A stretch of 5,186 nt of DNA from Microbacterium sp. GTDB taxonomy: Bacteria > Actinomycetota > Actinomycetes > Actinomycetales > Microbacteriaceae. The position numbers and the translations under genes are program-made. Positions 1 to 5,186 of this stretch are shown here, one piece after another. The stretch spans positions 1 through 5,186 of the forward strand of contig NZ_QFPF01000138.1 of the NCBI RefSeq assembly GCF_003248605.1. The letters run 5' to 3'. The notes beneath the pieces were generated by a model. The model ran no database searches and had not been told where the DNA came from. It saw only the letters and a program-made list of their open reading frames with translations. How positions within the stretch are numbered: the first letter of the stretch is position 1; every line of letters begins with the position of its first letter.

Positions 1-70
1 GGCGAATCGGATAGCCGACGAGATGGGCCCCGACGCGGGCATCGGCACGGCGCAGGTCATCACGGCATAG
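1..70 (+). CDS. ispG: C-terminal end of probable IspG (HMBPP synthase), 5' truncated by the window
   Basis: Reading from base 2, 22 codons run to a TAG at 68-70. The peptide begins [10 protein letters not shown] and ends GTAQVITA. From memory, mycobacterial IspG (GcpE) ends with a similar pattern: EEAMRLAAEMG, a Gly/Pro/Ser-rich stretch, then a short hydrophobic end such as IVTVS. The ANRIADEMG stretch fits that final helix. In several Actinobacteria ispG lies close upstream of proS, which agrees with the layout here. IspG is a cytoplasmic 4Fe-4S enzyme that converts MEcPP to HMBPP in the MEP isoprenoid pathway. None of its catalytic residues fall inside the window, so the call rests on a short tail plus expected gene order. 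One ATA isoleucine codon is unusual for such a G/C-rich genome. That some gene ends here is more certain than which one. Confidence 0.55.
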   Translation, partial: ANRIADEMGPDAGIGTAQVITA

Positions 71-108
71 ACCGTCGCCGCACGAGCGGGCGAGCGCATC
101 CCGCGAAC

Positions 109-114
109 TAAGCT
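109..114 (+). promoter_or_regulatory. Putative -10 hexamer TAAGCT for a leaderless proS transcript
   Basis: TAAGCT fits the actinobacterial TAnnnT -10 pattern. Its last T is followed by eight bases and then an in-frame GTG at 123, so transcription could start at or next to that start codon. There is no purine-rich Shine-Dalgarno sequence in front of the GTG. I see no convincing TTGAC-like -35 about 17 bases upstream, where the sequence is G/C-rich. proS may also receive read-through from the gene ending at 70. Confidence 0.4.
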
Positions 115-122
115 TGTCGATC

Positions 123-1889
123 GTGGTCACCCGTCTCTCGCACTATTTCCTCCGCACGCTCCGTGACGACCCCGCCGACGCCGAGGCCACGAGCCACCGG
201 CTGCTCGTGCGCGCCGGCTACATCCGGCGGCAGGCGCCGGGGATCTTCGCGTGGCTGCCGCTGGGTCTTCGGGTCAAGGGCAAGATCGAGACGATCATCC
301 GCGACGAGATGGCGAACGCCGGGGCGTACGAGGTGCACTTTCCTGCGCTGTTGCCGCGCGAGCCCTACGAGCAGACCGGTCGCTGGGAGGAGTACGGCGA
401 CGCGCTGTTCCGTCTGCAGGACCGCAAGGGAGCCGATTACCTGCTCGCCCCCACGCACGAAGAGGTCTTCACGCTGCTCGTGAAGGACCTGTACTCGTCG
501 TACAAGGACCTGCCGCTGTCGATCTACCAGATCCAGGACAAGTACCGCGACGAAGCGCGTCCCCGCGCCGGTCTCTTGCGCGGTCGCGAGTTCACGATGA
601 AGGACGCGTACTCCTTCGACTACACCGACGCCGGGCTCGACGCGAGCTATCAGGCGCAGCGCGACGCTTACGAGCGCATCTTCGCCCGGTTGGGCCTCGA
701 GTACGTCATCGTGCAGGCGGATGCCGGGGCCATGGGCGGTTCGCGCAGCGAAGAGTTCCTGCACCCCACACCCGTGGGAGAGGACACGTTCGTGCGTTCC
801 GAGGGCGGCTACGCGGCCAACGTCGAGGCGTTCACGACCCTCGCGCCCGAGGCGATCCCGTTCGACGGACTGCCCGAGCCCGTCGTCTTCGACTCGCCCG
901 ACACTCCGACGATCGCCACGCTCGTCGACCACGCCAACGCGCATCTCGAAGCGCCTGCCGAGGGAAGATGGACCGCCGCGCACACGCTGAAGAACGTCGT
1001 GCTCGCCCTCGCCCACCTCGACGGAACCCGCGAGCTCGTCGTCGTCGGGCTACCCGGCGACCGGGACGTGGACGACAAGCGCGTCGAGGTCGCCTTCGCG
1101 CCCGCGACGGTCGAGGCCGCGACACCCGAGGACTTCGAGCGGCACCCGCTGCTGGTCAAGGGCTACATCGGGCCGTGGTCGCCGCAGGGAGCGGTGCTCG
1201 GCAGCGAATCGGCCACCGGCATCCGCTACGTCCTGGACCCGCGCGTCGTCGACGGCACGGCCTGGATCACCGGGGCGAACGCCCACGAGAAGCACGTGCA
1301 CTCCCTCGTCGCAGGCCGTGACTTCAGCGCCGACGGATACGTCGAGGTCGCGACCGTGCGCGAGGGCGATCCCGCCCCCGACGGTTCCGGCCCCGTGACG
1401 CTCGCCCGCGGAATGGAGATCGGGCACGTGTTCCAGCTCGGGCGCAAGTACGCCGAGGCGCTGGGACTGAAGGTGCTCGACGAGAACGGCAAGCTCGTCA
1501 CCGTGACGATGGGCTCGTACGGCATCGGCGTCACCCGCATCCTCGCGAACATCGCGGAGCTGAACAACGACGAGCGAGGGCTGGTCTGGCCGGCCTCTGT
1601 CGCGCCTTTCGACGTGCACGTCGTCGCCACGGGTCGGGATGCTGTCGCTTTCGATCTTGCCGAGACGGTGAGCGCCCGTCTCGAGACCGCGGGACTGGAT
1701 GTGCTGTTCGATGACCGGCCGAAGGTCTCGCCCGGGGTGAAGTTCGGCGACGCCGAGCTGATCGGCGTGCCGCGGATCCTCATCGTCGGGCGCGGTGCGG
1801 CGGATGGACAGGTGGAGCTGTGGGACCGTCGCACCGGCGAGCGCGAGACGCTTGCCGCCGATGATGCGCTCGCTCGACTGACGCCCTGA
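123..1889 (+). CDS. proS: Prolyl-tRNA synthetase, bacterial type with INS editing domain
   Basis: This cytoplasmic class II synthetase charges tRNA-Pro with proline using ATP. The 588-residue length suits the bacterial type (E. coli about 572). Landmarks in order, numbered from GTG 123: the N-terminal [12 protein letters not shown]; the PTHEE proline/ATP loop at 110-114; motif 2 at about 141-164, with YRDEARPR and the [12 protein letters not shown] end; the inserted YbaK-like editing domain at about 225-405, including HTLKN at 287-291, whose lysine may match the conserved INS lysine (inference), and a GYIGP segment; [11 protein letters not shown] at 430-440; motif 3 [10 protein letters not shown] at 463-472; and the C-terminal anticodon-binding domain from about 491. 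GTG 123 is chosen because it gives the compact MVTRLSHYF start typical of relatives and lies eight bases after a TAnnnT box. TTG at 114 is the alternative. The protein contains no cysteine. Identification is secure; only the start is open. Confidence 0.97.
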   Translation: MVTRLSHYFLRTLRDDPADAEATSHRLLVRAGYIRRQAPGIFAWLPLGLRVKGKIETIIRDEMANAGAYEVHFPALLPREPYEQTGRWEEYGDALFRLQDRKGADYLLAPTHEEVFTLLVKDLYSSYKDLPLSIYQIQDKYRDEARPRAGLLRGREFTMKDAYSFDYTDAGLDASYQAQRDAYERIFARLGLEYVIVQADAGAMGGSRSEEFLHPTPVGEDTFVRSEGGYAANVEAFTTLAPEAIPFDGLPEPVVFDSPDTPTIATLVDHANAHLEAPAEGRWTAAHTLKNVVLALAHLDGTRELVVVGLPGDRDVDDKRVEVAFAPATVEAATPEDFERHPLLVKGYIGPWSPQGAVLGSESATGIRYVLDPRVVDGTAWITGANAHEKHVHSLVAGRDFSADGYVEVATVREGDPAPDGSGPVTLARGMEIGHVFQLGRKYAEALGLKVLDENGKLVTVTMGSYGIGVTRILANIAELNNDERGLVWPASVAPFDVHVVATGRDAVAFDLAETVSARLETAGLDVLFDDRPKVSPGVKFGDAELIGVPRILIVGRGAADGQVELWDRRTGERETLAADDALARLTP

Positions 1890-1951
1890 CCACGCGCCGC
1901 CCTGACCGCGCGCGACGCCTTGGCCGGCAACGCGCCGCTGACCGCGCGCCG
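1884..1951 (+). repeat. Degenerate 16-bp G/C-rich repeats starting at the proS stop codon
   Basis: Two adjacent units at 1884-1899 (CCCTGACCACGCGCCG) and 1900-1915 (CCCTGACCGCGCGCGA) differ at three positions. A third, CGCTGACCGCGCGCCG, lies at 1936-1951 after a 20-base unrelated gap. The shared core is CTGACCRCGCGC. The first unit contains the proS TGA stop, so it spans the end of the coding region. No protein-coding logic explains the stretch. It may be slippage-derived filler or degenerate copies of an intergenic element. I cannot assign a function. Confidence 0.6.
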
Positions 1952-1975
1952 CGCCCTGAGCCTGTCGAAGGGCGC
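1951..1975. repeat. Stem-loop with CCTGAGCCTGTCGAAGG core; intergenic repeat, possible proS terminator
   Basis: GCGCCCT at 1951-1957 pairs perfectly with AGGGCGC at 1969-1975, giving a seven-base-pair G/C-rich stem around an 11-base loop. The stem and loop contain CCTGAGCCTGTCGAAGG (1955-1971), a sequence I recall as a frequent dispersed intergenic motif in Microbacteriaceae and other high-GC bacteria. No T-tract follows, so it is not a textbook intrinsic terminator, although actinobacterial terminators often lack one. It lies 62 bases past the proS stop. Its 3' arm falls where a -35 element for the next gene would be expected. Confidence 0.6.
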
Positions 1976-1994
1976 CTCGTGCGCATGCCCGATC

Positions 1995-2000
1995 TAGCAT
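1995..2000 (+). promoter_or_regulatory. Putative -10 hexamer TAGCAT for a leaderless lipase-fusion transcript
   Basis: TAGCAT matches TAnnnT. Seven bases separate its last T from the in-frame GTG at 2008, the spacing expected when transcription begins at the start codon. The alternative ATG at 1999 overlaps this hexamer and has no Shine-Dalgarno site. No clear -35 is visible; that region is taken up by the 3' arm of the 1951-1975 hairpin. Confidence 0.45.
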
Positions 2001-2007
2001 GGAGCGG

Positions 2008-3837
2008 GTGACCGATCACCGCCCGCCCCGCGCGACCGCGCGCCGCCGCGGCGGTGTGCGCGGGCTCGTCGGCACCGCGCCGGCATGGGTGGGCATCGTC
2101 GTCGGCATCGCGCTCGTGGTGCTGGGCGTGTTCATCGTCACGCGGCCGCTGACCTCGCTGTGGGTGCTCGCGATCTACGTCGGTGTGAGCGCGATCGCCT
2201 CGGGTGTGATGGAGGTCGTCGTCCCGCGCGACGTGCCCCGGCGCTGGTCGATCGCGATGGCGGTGCTCTGGATCGCAGGCGGTGGCCTGATCCTGGTGTG
2301 GCTCGGCCGCAATCTCGATCTGCTGCCGGAGCTGATCGCCGTGCTCCTCGTCGTGGGCGGCGTCAGTGCGCTTGCGGGTCTCTTCCGCGGGCGGATCAGC
2401 GAGCGCGTGCTGGCCGGGGCGTCGGGCATCGCGCAGGTGGTGTTCGGGCTTCTCGCCCTGCTCTGGCCCGATGTCACCCTGCTCGTGGTCGCGGTAGCCT
2501 TCGGGCTGCGCACGATCGTGCTGGGGGCGGGGCTGACGTGGCGGGCCGCACGGCGGTTCCGCGGGATGCCCGAAAGGCTCGGCACCGCGCCGGGTGACCG
2601 GCGCGGCCGGGTCGCGGCGGCGGCGGGTCGATACGTCCTCGCGCTCGTGCTGCTGGGACTCGCCGCGGGGTCTTGGGGCGTGAGCACCTGGCTCGCCGAG
2701 GGTGCACCCGTCGTCGACGCCTTCTACGATCCTCCCGACGAGCCCCCGAGCCCTCCGGGCACGCTTCTTCGCGAGGGGCCGTACACCGGCCGCATCCCCG
2801 CGGATGCCGAGGTGCGGCGCATCCTGTACAGCACGACCGACTCTCTCGGCCGGCGGGCCGTCGCGAGCGGACTCGTCATCTCGCCCGCCGACATGCCGCC
2901 CGGACCCCGGCCGGTGATCGTCTGGAATCACGGCACGACGGGCGTCGCGCGCGGATGCGCGCCGAGCCTGGCGGATGCCTCGGCGACGCGCTGGGCGATA
3001 CCCGATGTCGACGAGGCGCTGGCGCGGGGGTGGGTGGTGGTGGCGACGGACTACACCGGACAGGGTGCGGCGGGAGTCTTTCCGTACCTGATCGGCGAGG
3101 GCGAGGCGCGATCCGCTCTGGACGCCGTCCGTGCGGCCGAGGATGTGCCGGGCATGTGGCTCTCGCCCGGCATCGTCGCCTGGGGGCATTCGCAGGGCGG
3201 ACACGCGGCCCTGTGGACGGCGCAGGTCGCCCCGGAATACGCTCCCGAGCTCCGCGTGCTCGGCACGGTGGCCCTGTCTCCGGCCGCCGACCCCCTTGCG
3301 CTGGCGGACGAGCTCGCTCGCGATCAGGACTCCGCGATGCTGTCGGTGCTGATCTCGTGGGTGCTCGTGCCGTACGCCGACACCTACCCTGATGTGGTGG
3401 TCGACGACTACGTCGCATCCGGTGGACGCTCGATCGTGCGAGAGATGACGCAGCGCTGCCCGACCGAGCCGGGTGTGATCGTCTCGGTGCTCGCCGCGCT
3501 GGGCGTCTCGGCCGATCGGCCGCTGTACGACGCCGACCTGGGCGCGGGCGCGCTGGGGGAGCGGCTCGCGCAGAACGCCGCCGTGGGGCCGTGGCCCTCT
3601 CCCGTGCTGCTGGCCTGGGGCGGGAAGGACGAGGTCATCCCGCCGCGTCTCTACGAGACGTATGTCGCGCAGCGGTGCGCGGAGGGCGCCGCGCTCCAGG
3701 TGCGGGTGCTGGAGCCCTCAGATCACACGGGTGTCATGCTGCCCGGGTCGGCGCTTCTTCCGACGATCATCCGTTGGACGCAGGCGCGGTTCGATGGCAT
3801 TCCGGTGCCGATCGCGGCGAACGACTGCCCGGAGTGA
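2008..3837 (+). CDS. Membrane-anchored lipase/esterase: HdeD-like (DUF308) six-helix domain fused to a secretory-lipase alpha/beta hydrolase
   Basis: The protein has 609 residues from GTG 2008, or 612 from ATG 1999. After a basic N-terminus come six hydrophobic helices at about 27-45, 49-72, 81-99, 107-125, 135-154 and 157-177. They form three similar hairpins, as in the HdeD/DUF308 family. A strongly basic linker (178-207) and a seventh helix (208-229) follow. From about 250 there is an alpha/beta hydrolase resembling secretory lipases (PF03583, CAL-A-like): HGTTG at 308-312 as oxyanion-hole region, DYTGQG at 348-353, nucleophile elbow GHSQG at 393-397 (Ser395), WGGKDEVIPP with Asp541, and PSDHTG with His573. 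The positive-inside rule puts the N-terminus and linker in the cytoplasm and the hydrolase outside the membrane. All four cysteines (317, 484, 557, 607) are in the hydrolase, consistent with disulfides. Likely activity is hydrolysis of an ester or lipid at the cell surface; the substrate is unknown. The gene ends one base from the convergent DUF1206 gene. Confidence 0.9.
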   Translation: MTDHRPPRATARRRGGVRGLVGTAPAWVGIVVGIALVVLGVFIVTRPLTSLWVLAIYVGVSAIASGVMEVVVPRDVPRRWSIAMAVLWIAGGGLILVWLGRNLDLLPELIAVLLVVGGVSALAGLFRGRISERVLAGASGIAQVVFGLLALLWPDVTLLVVAVAFGLRTIVLGAGLTWRAARRFRGMPERLGTAPGDRRGRVAAAAGRYVLALVLLGLAAGSWGVSTWLAEGAPVVDAFYDPPDEPPSPPGTLLREGPYTGRIPADAEVRRILYSTTDSLGRRAVASGLVISPADMPPGPRPVIVWNHGTTGVARGCAPSLADASATRWAIPDVDEALARGWVVVATDYTGQGAAGVFPYLIGEGEARSALDAVRAAEDVPGMWLSPGIVAWGHSQGGHAALWTAQVAPEYAPELRVLGTVALSPAADPLALADELARDQDSAMLSVLISWVLVPYADTYPDVVVDDYVASGGRSIVREMTQRCPTEPGVIVSVLAALGVSADRPLYDADLGAGALGERLAQNAAVGPWPSPVLLAWGGKDEVIPPRLYETYVAQRCAEGAALQVRVLEPSDHTGVMLPGSALLPTIIRWTQARFDGIPVPIAANDCPE

Positions 3838-3859
3838 TTCAGAGGCGCGCGTACCGGGC
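3827..3859. terminator. Weak stem-loop spanning both convergent stop codons; possible bidirectional terminator
   Basis: GCCCGG at 3827-3832 is the exact reverse complement of CCGGGC at 3854-3859. The 21-base interval between them holds the lipase TGA (3835-3837) and the opposing TGA (complement of 3839-3841). A six-pair stem with such a long loop is modest and arises easily in G/C-rich DNA. There is no T-tract on either side. It is listed because there is no other room for a terminator between the two genes. Confidence 0.2.
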
Positions 3860-4654
3860 GCGGAAGAAGCAGTAGATGCCGTAGGCGATGAACCCCGCAC
3901 CGACCGCCGCGACGAGCCACGGACCGAACGGGAGGGTGATGAGGGAGGAGATGGCCTCATCGAATCCGCCCGCCGCGCCGGGGTCGACCGTCACCGCCGC
4001 GGTGATGACGAGGATCCCGACGATGACCAGCGCGATGCCCTTGGCGACGTAGCCGACCACCCCGAGCGCGGTGATGGCCCGGGCCGCGGTTCCGCCCGGC
4101 ATCGTCAGCTTCTCGCGGAAGCTCCGCGTCGCGCCCTTGACGACGAACGCCCCGCCGACGATGACGATAGCGGCTCCGACGATTCCGAGGATGAAGGGCC
4201 CGCCGGGCATCGTCAGCACCGCGCCGCTCGCGCTCTGTGCGCTCTGGTCGCCGTCGGGTCGGGCGCCGAGGGCGACGGTGGCCGCGCTCACGCCCAGTGC
4301 GATGTACACGATCGCCTTGACCCATTCGCCGACGCGGCGCGCCCACCGCTTACGGACATCGTCTCCGTCGGCGAGCACGCCCTCGACCACGTACCAGAGC
4401 CCGAGGGCGACCAGGCCGGCCACGAGCACCCAGAGCACGACGAACCCCAGCGGGGCCTCGGCGATGGCGGTGAAGGCGCCCGACTGGTCGGACTCGCCGC
4501 TGCCGCCCGCCGCGATCGCCAGCACGATCGCACCGATGAGGATGTGCACCACGCCGTTCGCGGCGTACCCGGCGCGCGCCAGCATGCGAAAGGCGGGGTG
4601 GGATGCTGCCTTCCGGGCGGCTTTCTCCGCGGTGTCGGACGCGTCCTGGCTCAT
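3839..4654 (-). CDS. DUF1206 family integral membrane protein (downstream paralog)
   Basis: This 271-residue protein has a charged N-terminus (MSQDASDTAEKAARK) and six predicted membrane helices at about 31-50, 70-92, 112-130, 152-173, 195-220 and 242-264. They form three helix hairpins, each opening with a related motif: ARAGYAANGVVHILIG, GEWVKAIVYIALG and LGVVGYVAKGIALVIVG. That threefold two-helix pattern and length match DUF1206, a family of unknown function common in Actinobacteria. It ends FFRARYARL. It is the second gene of a leftward pair: its ATG overlaps the TGA of the upstream paralog as ATGA, so translational coupling is likely. No good Shine-Dalgarno precedes the ATG. A TAGCCT box six bases upstream could provide an internal leaderless promoter. 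No signal peptide or catalytic motif is visible. Family assignment is by recognition of the repeat pattern; no function can be given. Confidence 0.88.
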   Translation of the reverse strand: MSQDASDTAEKAARKAASHPAFRMLARAGYAANGVVHILIGAIVLAIAAGGSGESDQSGAFTAIAEAPLGFVVLWVLVAGLVALGLWYVVEGVLADGDDVRKRWARRVGEWVKAIVYIALGVSAATVALGARPDGDQSAQSASGAVLTMPGGPFILGIVGAAIVIVGGAFVVKGATRSFREKLTMPGGTAARAITALGVVGYVAKGIALVIVGILVITAAVTVDPGAAGGFDEAISSLITLPFGPWLVAAVGAGFIAYGIYCFFRARYARL

Positions 4655-5186
4655 GATCCGAGGCTAGGCGACCGCGGCCAGAGTCGGGCGTATCGGGCGC
4701 GGAACACGTAGAAGACGGCGTAGGCGATGAAGCCCGCACCGATCAGTGCGACCAGCATCGGACCCAGAGTCAGCTGCAGCAGCGCGTGCAGGGCGCCATC
4801 CAGCGCGCCCGCCGAGCCGGCCTCGTTGCGCACTCCCGCCACGAGGAGCAGCACCGCGACCGCGACGAGAGCCACTCCTTTCGCGATGAACCCCGTGATG
4901 CCCAGGACATCGACGAGATGGCCGACAGCGCCATCCGGAACCGAGACCTGCGAGCGGTAGCTGCGCCGGACCCCCATCCAGACGAAGGACACGCCCGTGA
5001 TGCCGACGCCGATCCCGACCGCCACGAGCACGAAGACACCGCCCGGCACCTGGAGCGCGCCCCGGCTGAGCTGCTCGGCCGCACGCTCGCTGCTGAGGCG
5101 GGCGCCCAGGGCGATCGCCGCCGCGATCCCGCCGAGGGCGGCGAAGACCACGCCCTGACCCCACTGCCCGATGCGGCGCCCCCATC
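4651..5186 (-). CDS. DUF1206 family integral membrane protein (upstream paralog), 5' end outside the window
   Basis: 177 complete codons are present and the frame stays open to the window edge. A GTG at 5151 could be mistaken for the start, but the ten codons before it (WGRRIGQWGQ) align with WARRVGEWVK at residues 104-113 of the neighbouring paralog, so the true start lies beyond 5186 and about 100 residues are missing. The visible part covers the second and third helix hairpins: helices around GVVFAALGGIAAAIALGA, FVLVAVGIGVGITGVSF, GFIAKGVALVAVAVLLLVAG and MLVALIGAGFIAYAVFYVF. It shares FRARYARL with the downstream copy and then adds a ten-residue tail, WPRSPSLGS with its Trp directly after the Leu. 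Its stop overlaps the next gene's start by four bases. Function is unknown. The tandem arrangement suggests duplication, and possibly a complex of the two proteins. Confidence 0.88.
   Translation of the reverse strand, partial: WGRRIGQWGQGVVFAALGGIAAAIALGARLSSERAAEQLSRGALQVPGGVFVLVAVGIGVGITGVSFVWMGVRRSYRSQVSVPDGAVGHLVDVLGITGFIAKGVALVAVAVLLLVAGVRNEAGSAGALDGALHALLQLTLGPMLVALIGAGFIAYAVFYVFRARYARLWPRSPSLGS
4661..4666 (-). promoter_or_regulatory. Possible internal -10 box TAGCCT upstream of the DUF1206 ATG
   Basis: On the minus strand TAGCCT is followed by six bases and then the ATG at 4654. It fits TAnnnT, with spacing one or two bases shorter than at the two plus-strand genes. It lies within the last codons of the upstream paralog, so it may simply be coding sequence. 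With a four-base gene overlap, coupled translation is an equally good explanation. No -35 is recognisable. Confidence 0.25.

Noticed and set aside
86..104. Hairpin GCGGG/CCCGC upstream of proS as a terminator for the preceding gene
   Set aside because: It has only five pairs, a nine-base loop and no T-tract. Such pairings are expected by chance at this G/C content.
108..1016. 302-codon open frame on the minus strand opposite proS
   Set aside because: It lies antisense to strongly conserved synthetase motifs, is rich in Arg, Val and Gly, and shows no recognisable domain. It is a composition artefact of G/C-rich coding DNA.
251..1321. 356-codon plus-strand frame overlapping proS in another frame
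   Set aside because: It is extremely Arg/Ala-rich with no motifs, the usual off-frame translation of a high-GC gene.
1050..2000. 316-codon minus-strand frame across the proS 3' half and the intergenic repeats
   Set aside because: It covers editing, catalytic and anticodon domains of ProS in antisense and has low-complexity Arg/Gly/His composition.
2001..2010. GGAG at 2001-2004 as a Shine-Dalgarno for GTG 2008
   Set aside because: The spacing to the start is only three bases, too short for normal ribosome binding. The TAGCAT box at leaderless spacing explains the start better.
1780..3204. 474-codon minus-strand frame opposite the lipase fusion
   Set aside because: Although long, it is dominated by Arg, Asp, His and Pro in repetitive mixtures and sits antisense to a gene with an intact catalytic triad and clear membrane helices.
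718..4610. Frequent GGATG strings, suggesting context-dependent Asp codon choice or a methylation-related motif
   Set aside because: Checking Asp codons in the lipase gene showed both GAT and GAC after G, with no consistent rule, and the strings lie within ordinary codons.
3662..4711. 349-codon plus-strand frame opposite the DUF1206 gene
   Set aside because: It is an Asp/Arg/His-rich shadow of a membrane protein. The minus-strand frame has the helices and family motifs, and this frame has no credible start signal.

Overview
The window looks like chromosome of a high-GC Gram-positive bacterium, most likely a member of the Microbacteriaceae (Microbacterium or a close relative). The reasons are the strong G/C bias at third codon positions, the ProS sequence type (N-terminus [12 protein letters not shown], motif 3 [10 protein letters not shown]), the DUF1206 membrane proteins, and gene starts that lack Shine-Dalgarno sites but have a TAnnnT hexamer just upstream. 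The genus is an inference from sequence character. No search was run.

Left edge, + strand: the last 22 codons of what is probably ispG (non-mevalonate isoprenoid pathway), then proS, encoding bacterial-type prolyl-tRNA synthetase with its inserted editing domain. The 118 bases between the proS stop and the next start hold degenerate 16-bp G/C-rich repeats, the first covering the proS stop codon, followed by a hairpin whose core is CCTGAGCCTGTCGAAGG, a motif I recall as a dispersed intergenic repeat in actinobacteria.

Middle, + strand: a roughly 610-residue membrane-anchored hydrolase. It has six N-terminal membrane helices arranged as three hairpins (HdeD/DUF308-like), a basic cytoplasmic linker, a seventh helix, and a secretory-lipase-type alpha/beta-hydrolase domain with a visible Ser-Asp-His triad and four cysteines, predicted to face outward. 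This fusion is the most interesting protein in the window.

Right part, - strand: two tandem paralogous DUF1206 membrane proteins whose genes overlap by 4 bases (ATGA). The upstream paralog runs off the right edge of the window. The downstream one converges on the lipase gene with a single base between the two stop codons.

The only clear cytoplasmic housekeeping functions are the ispG tail and proS. The other three genes form an envelope-associated cluster of unknown role, all built on three-hairpin, six-helix membrane modules. I see no mobile element, CRISPR array, tRNA, rRNA or phage gene.
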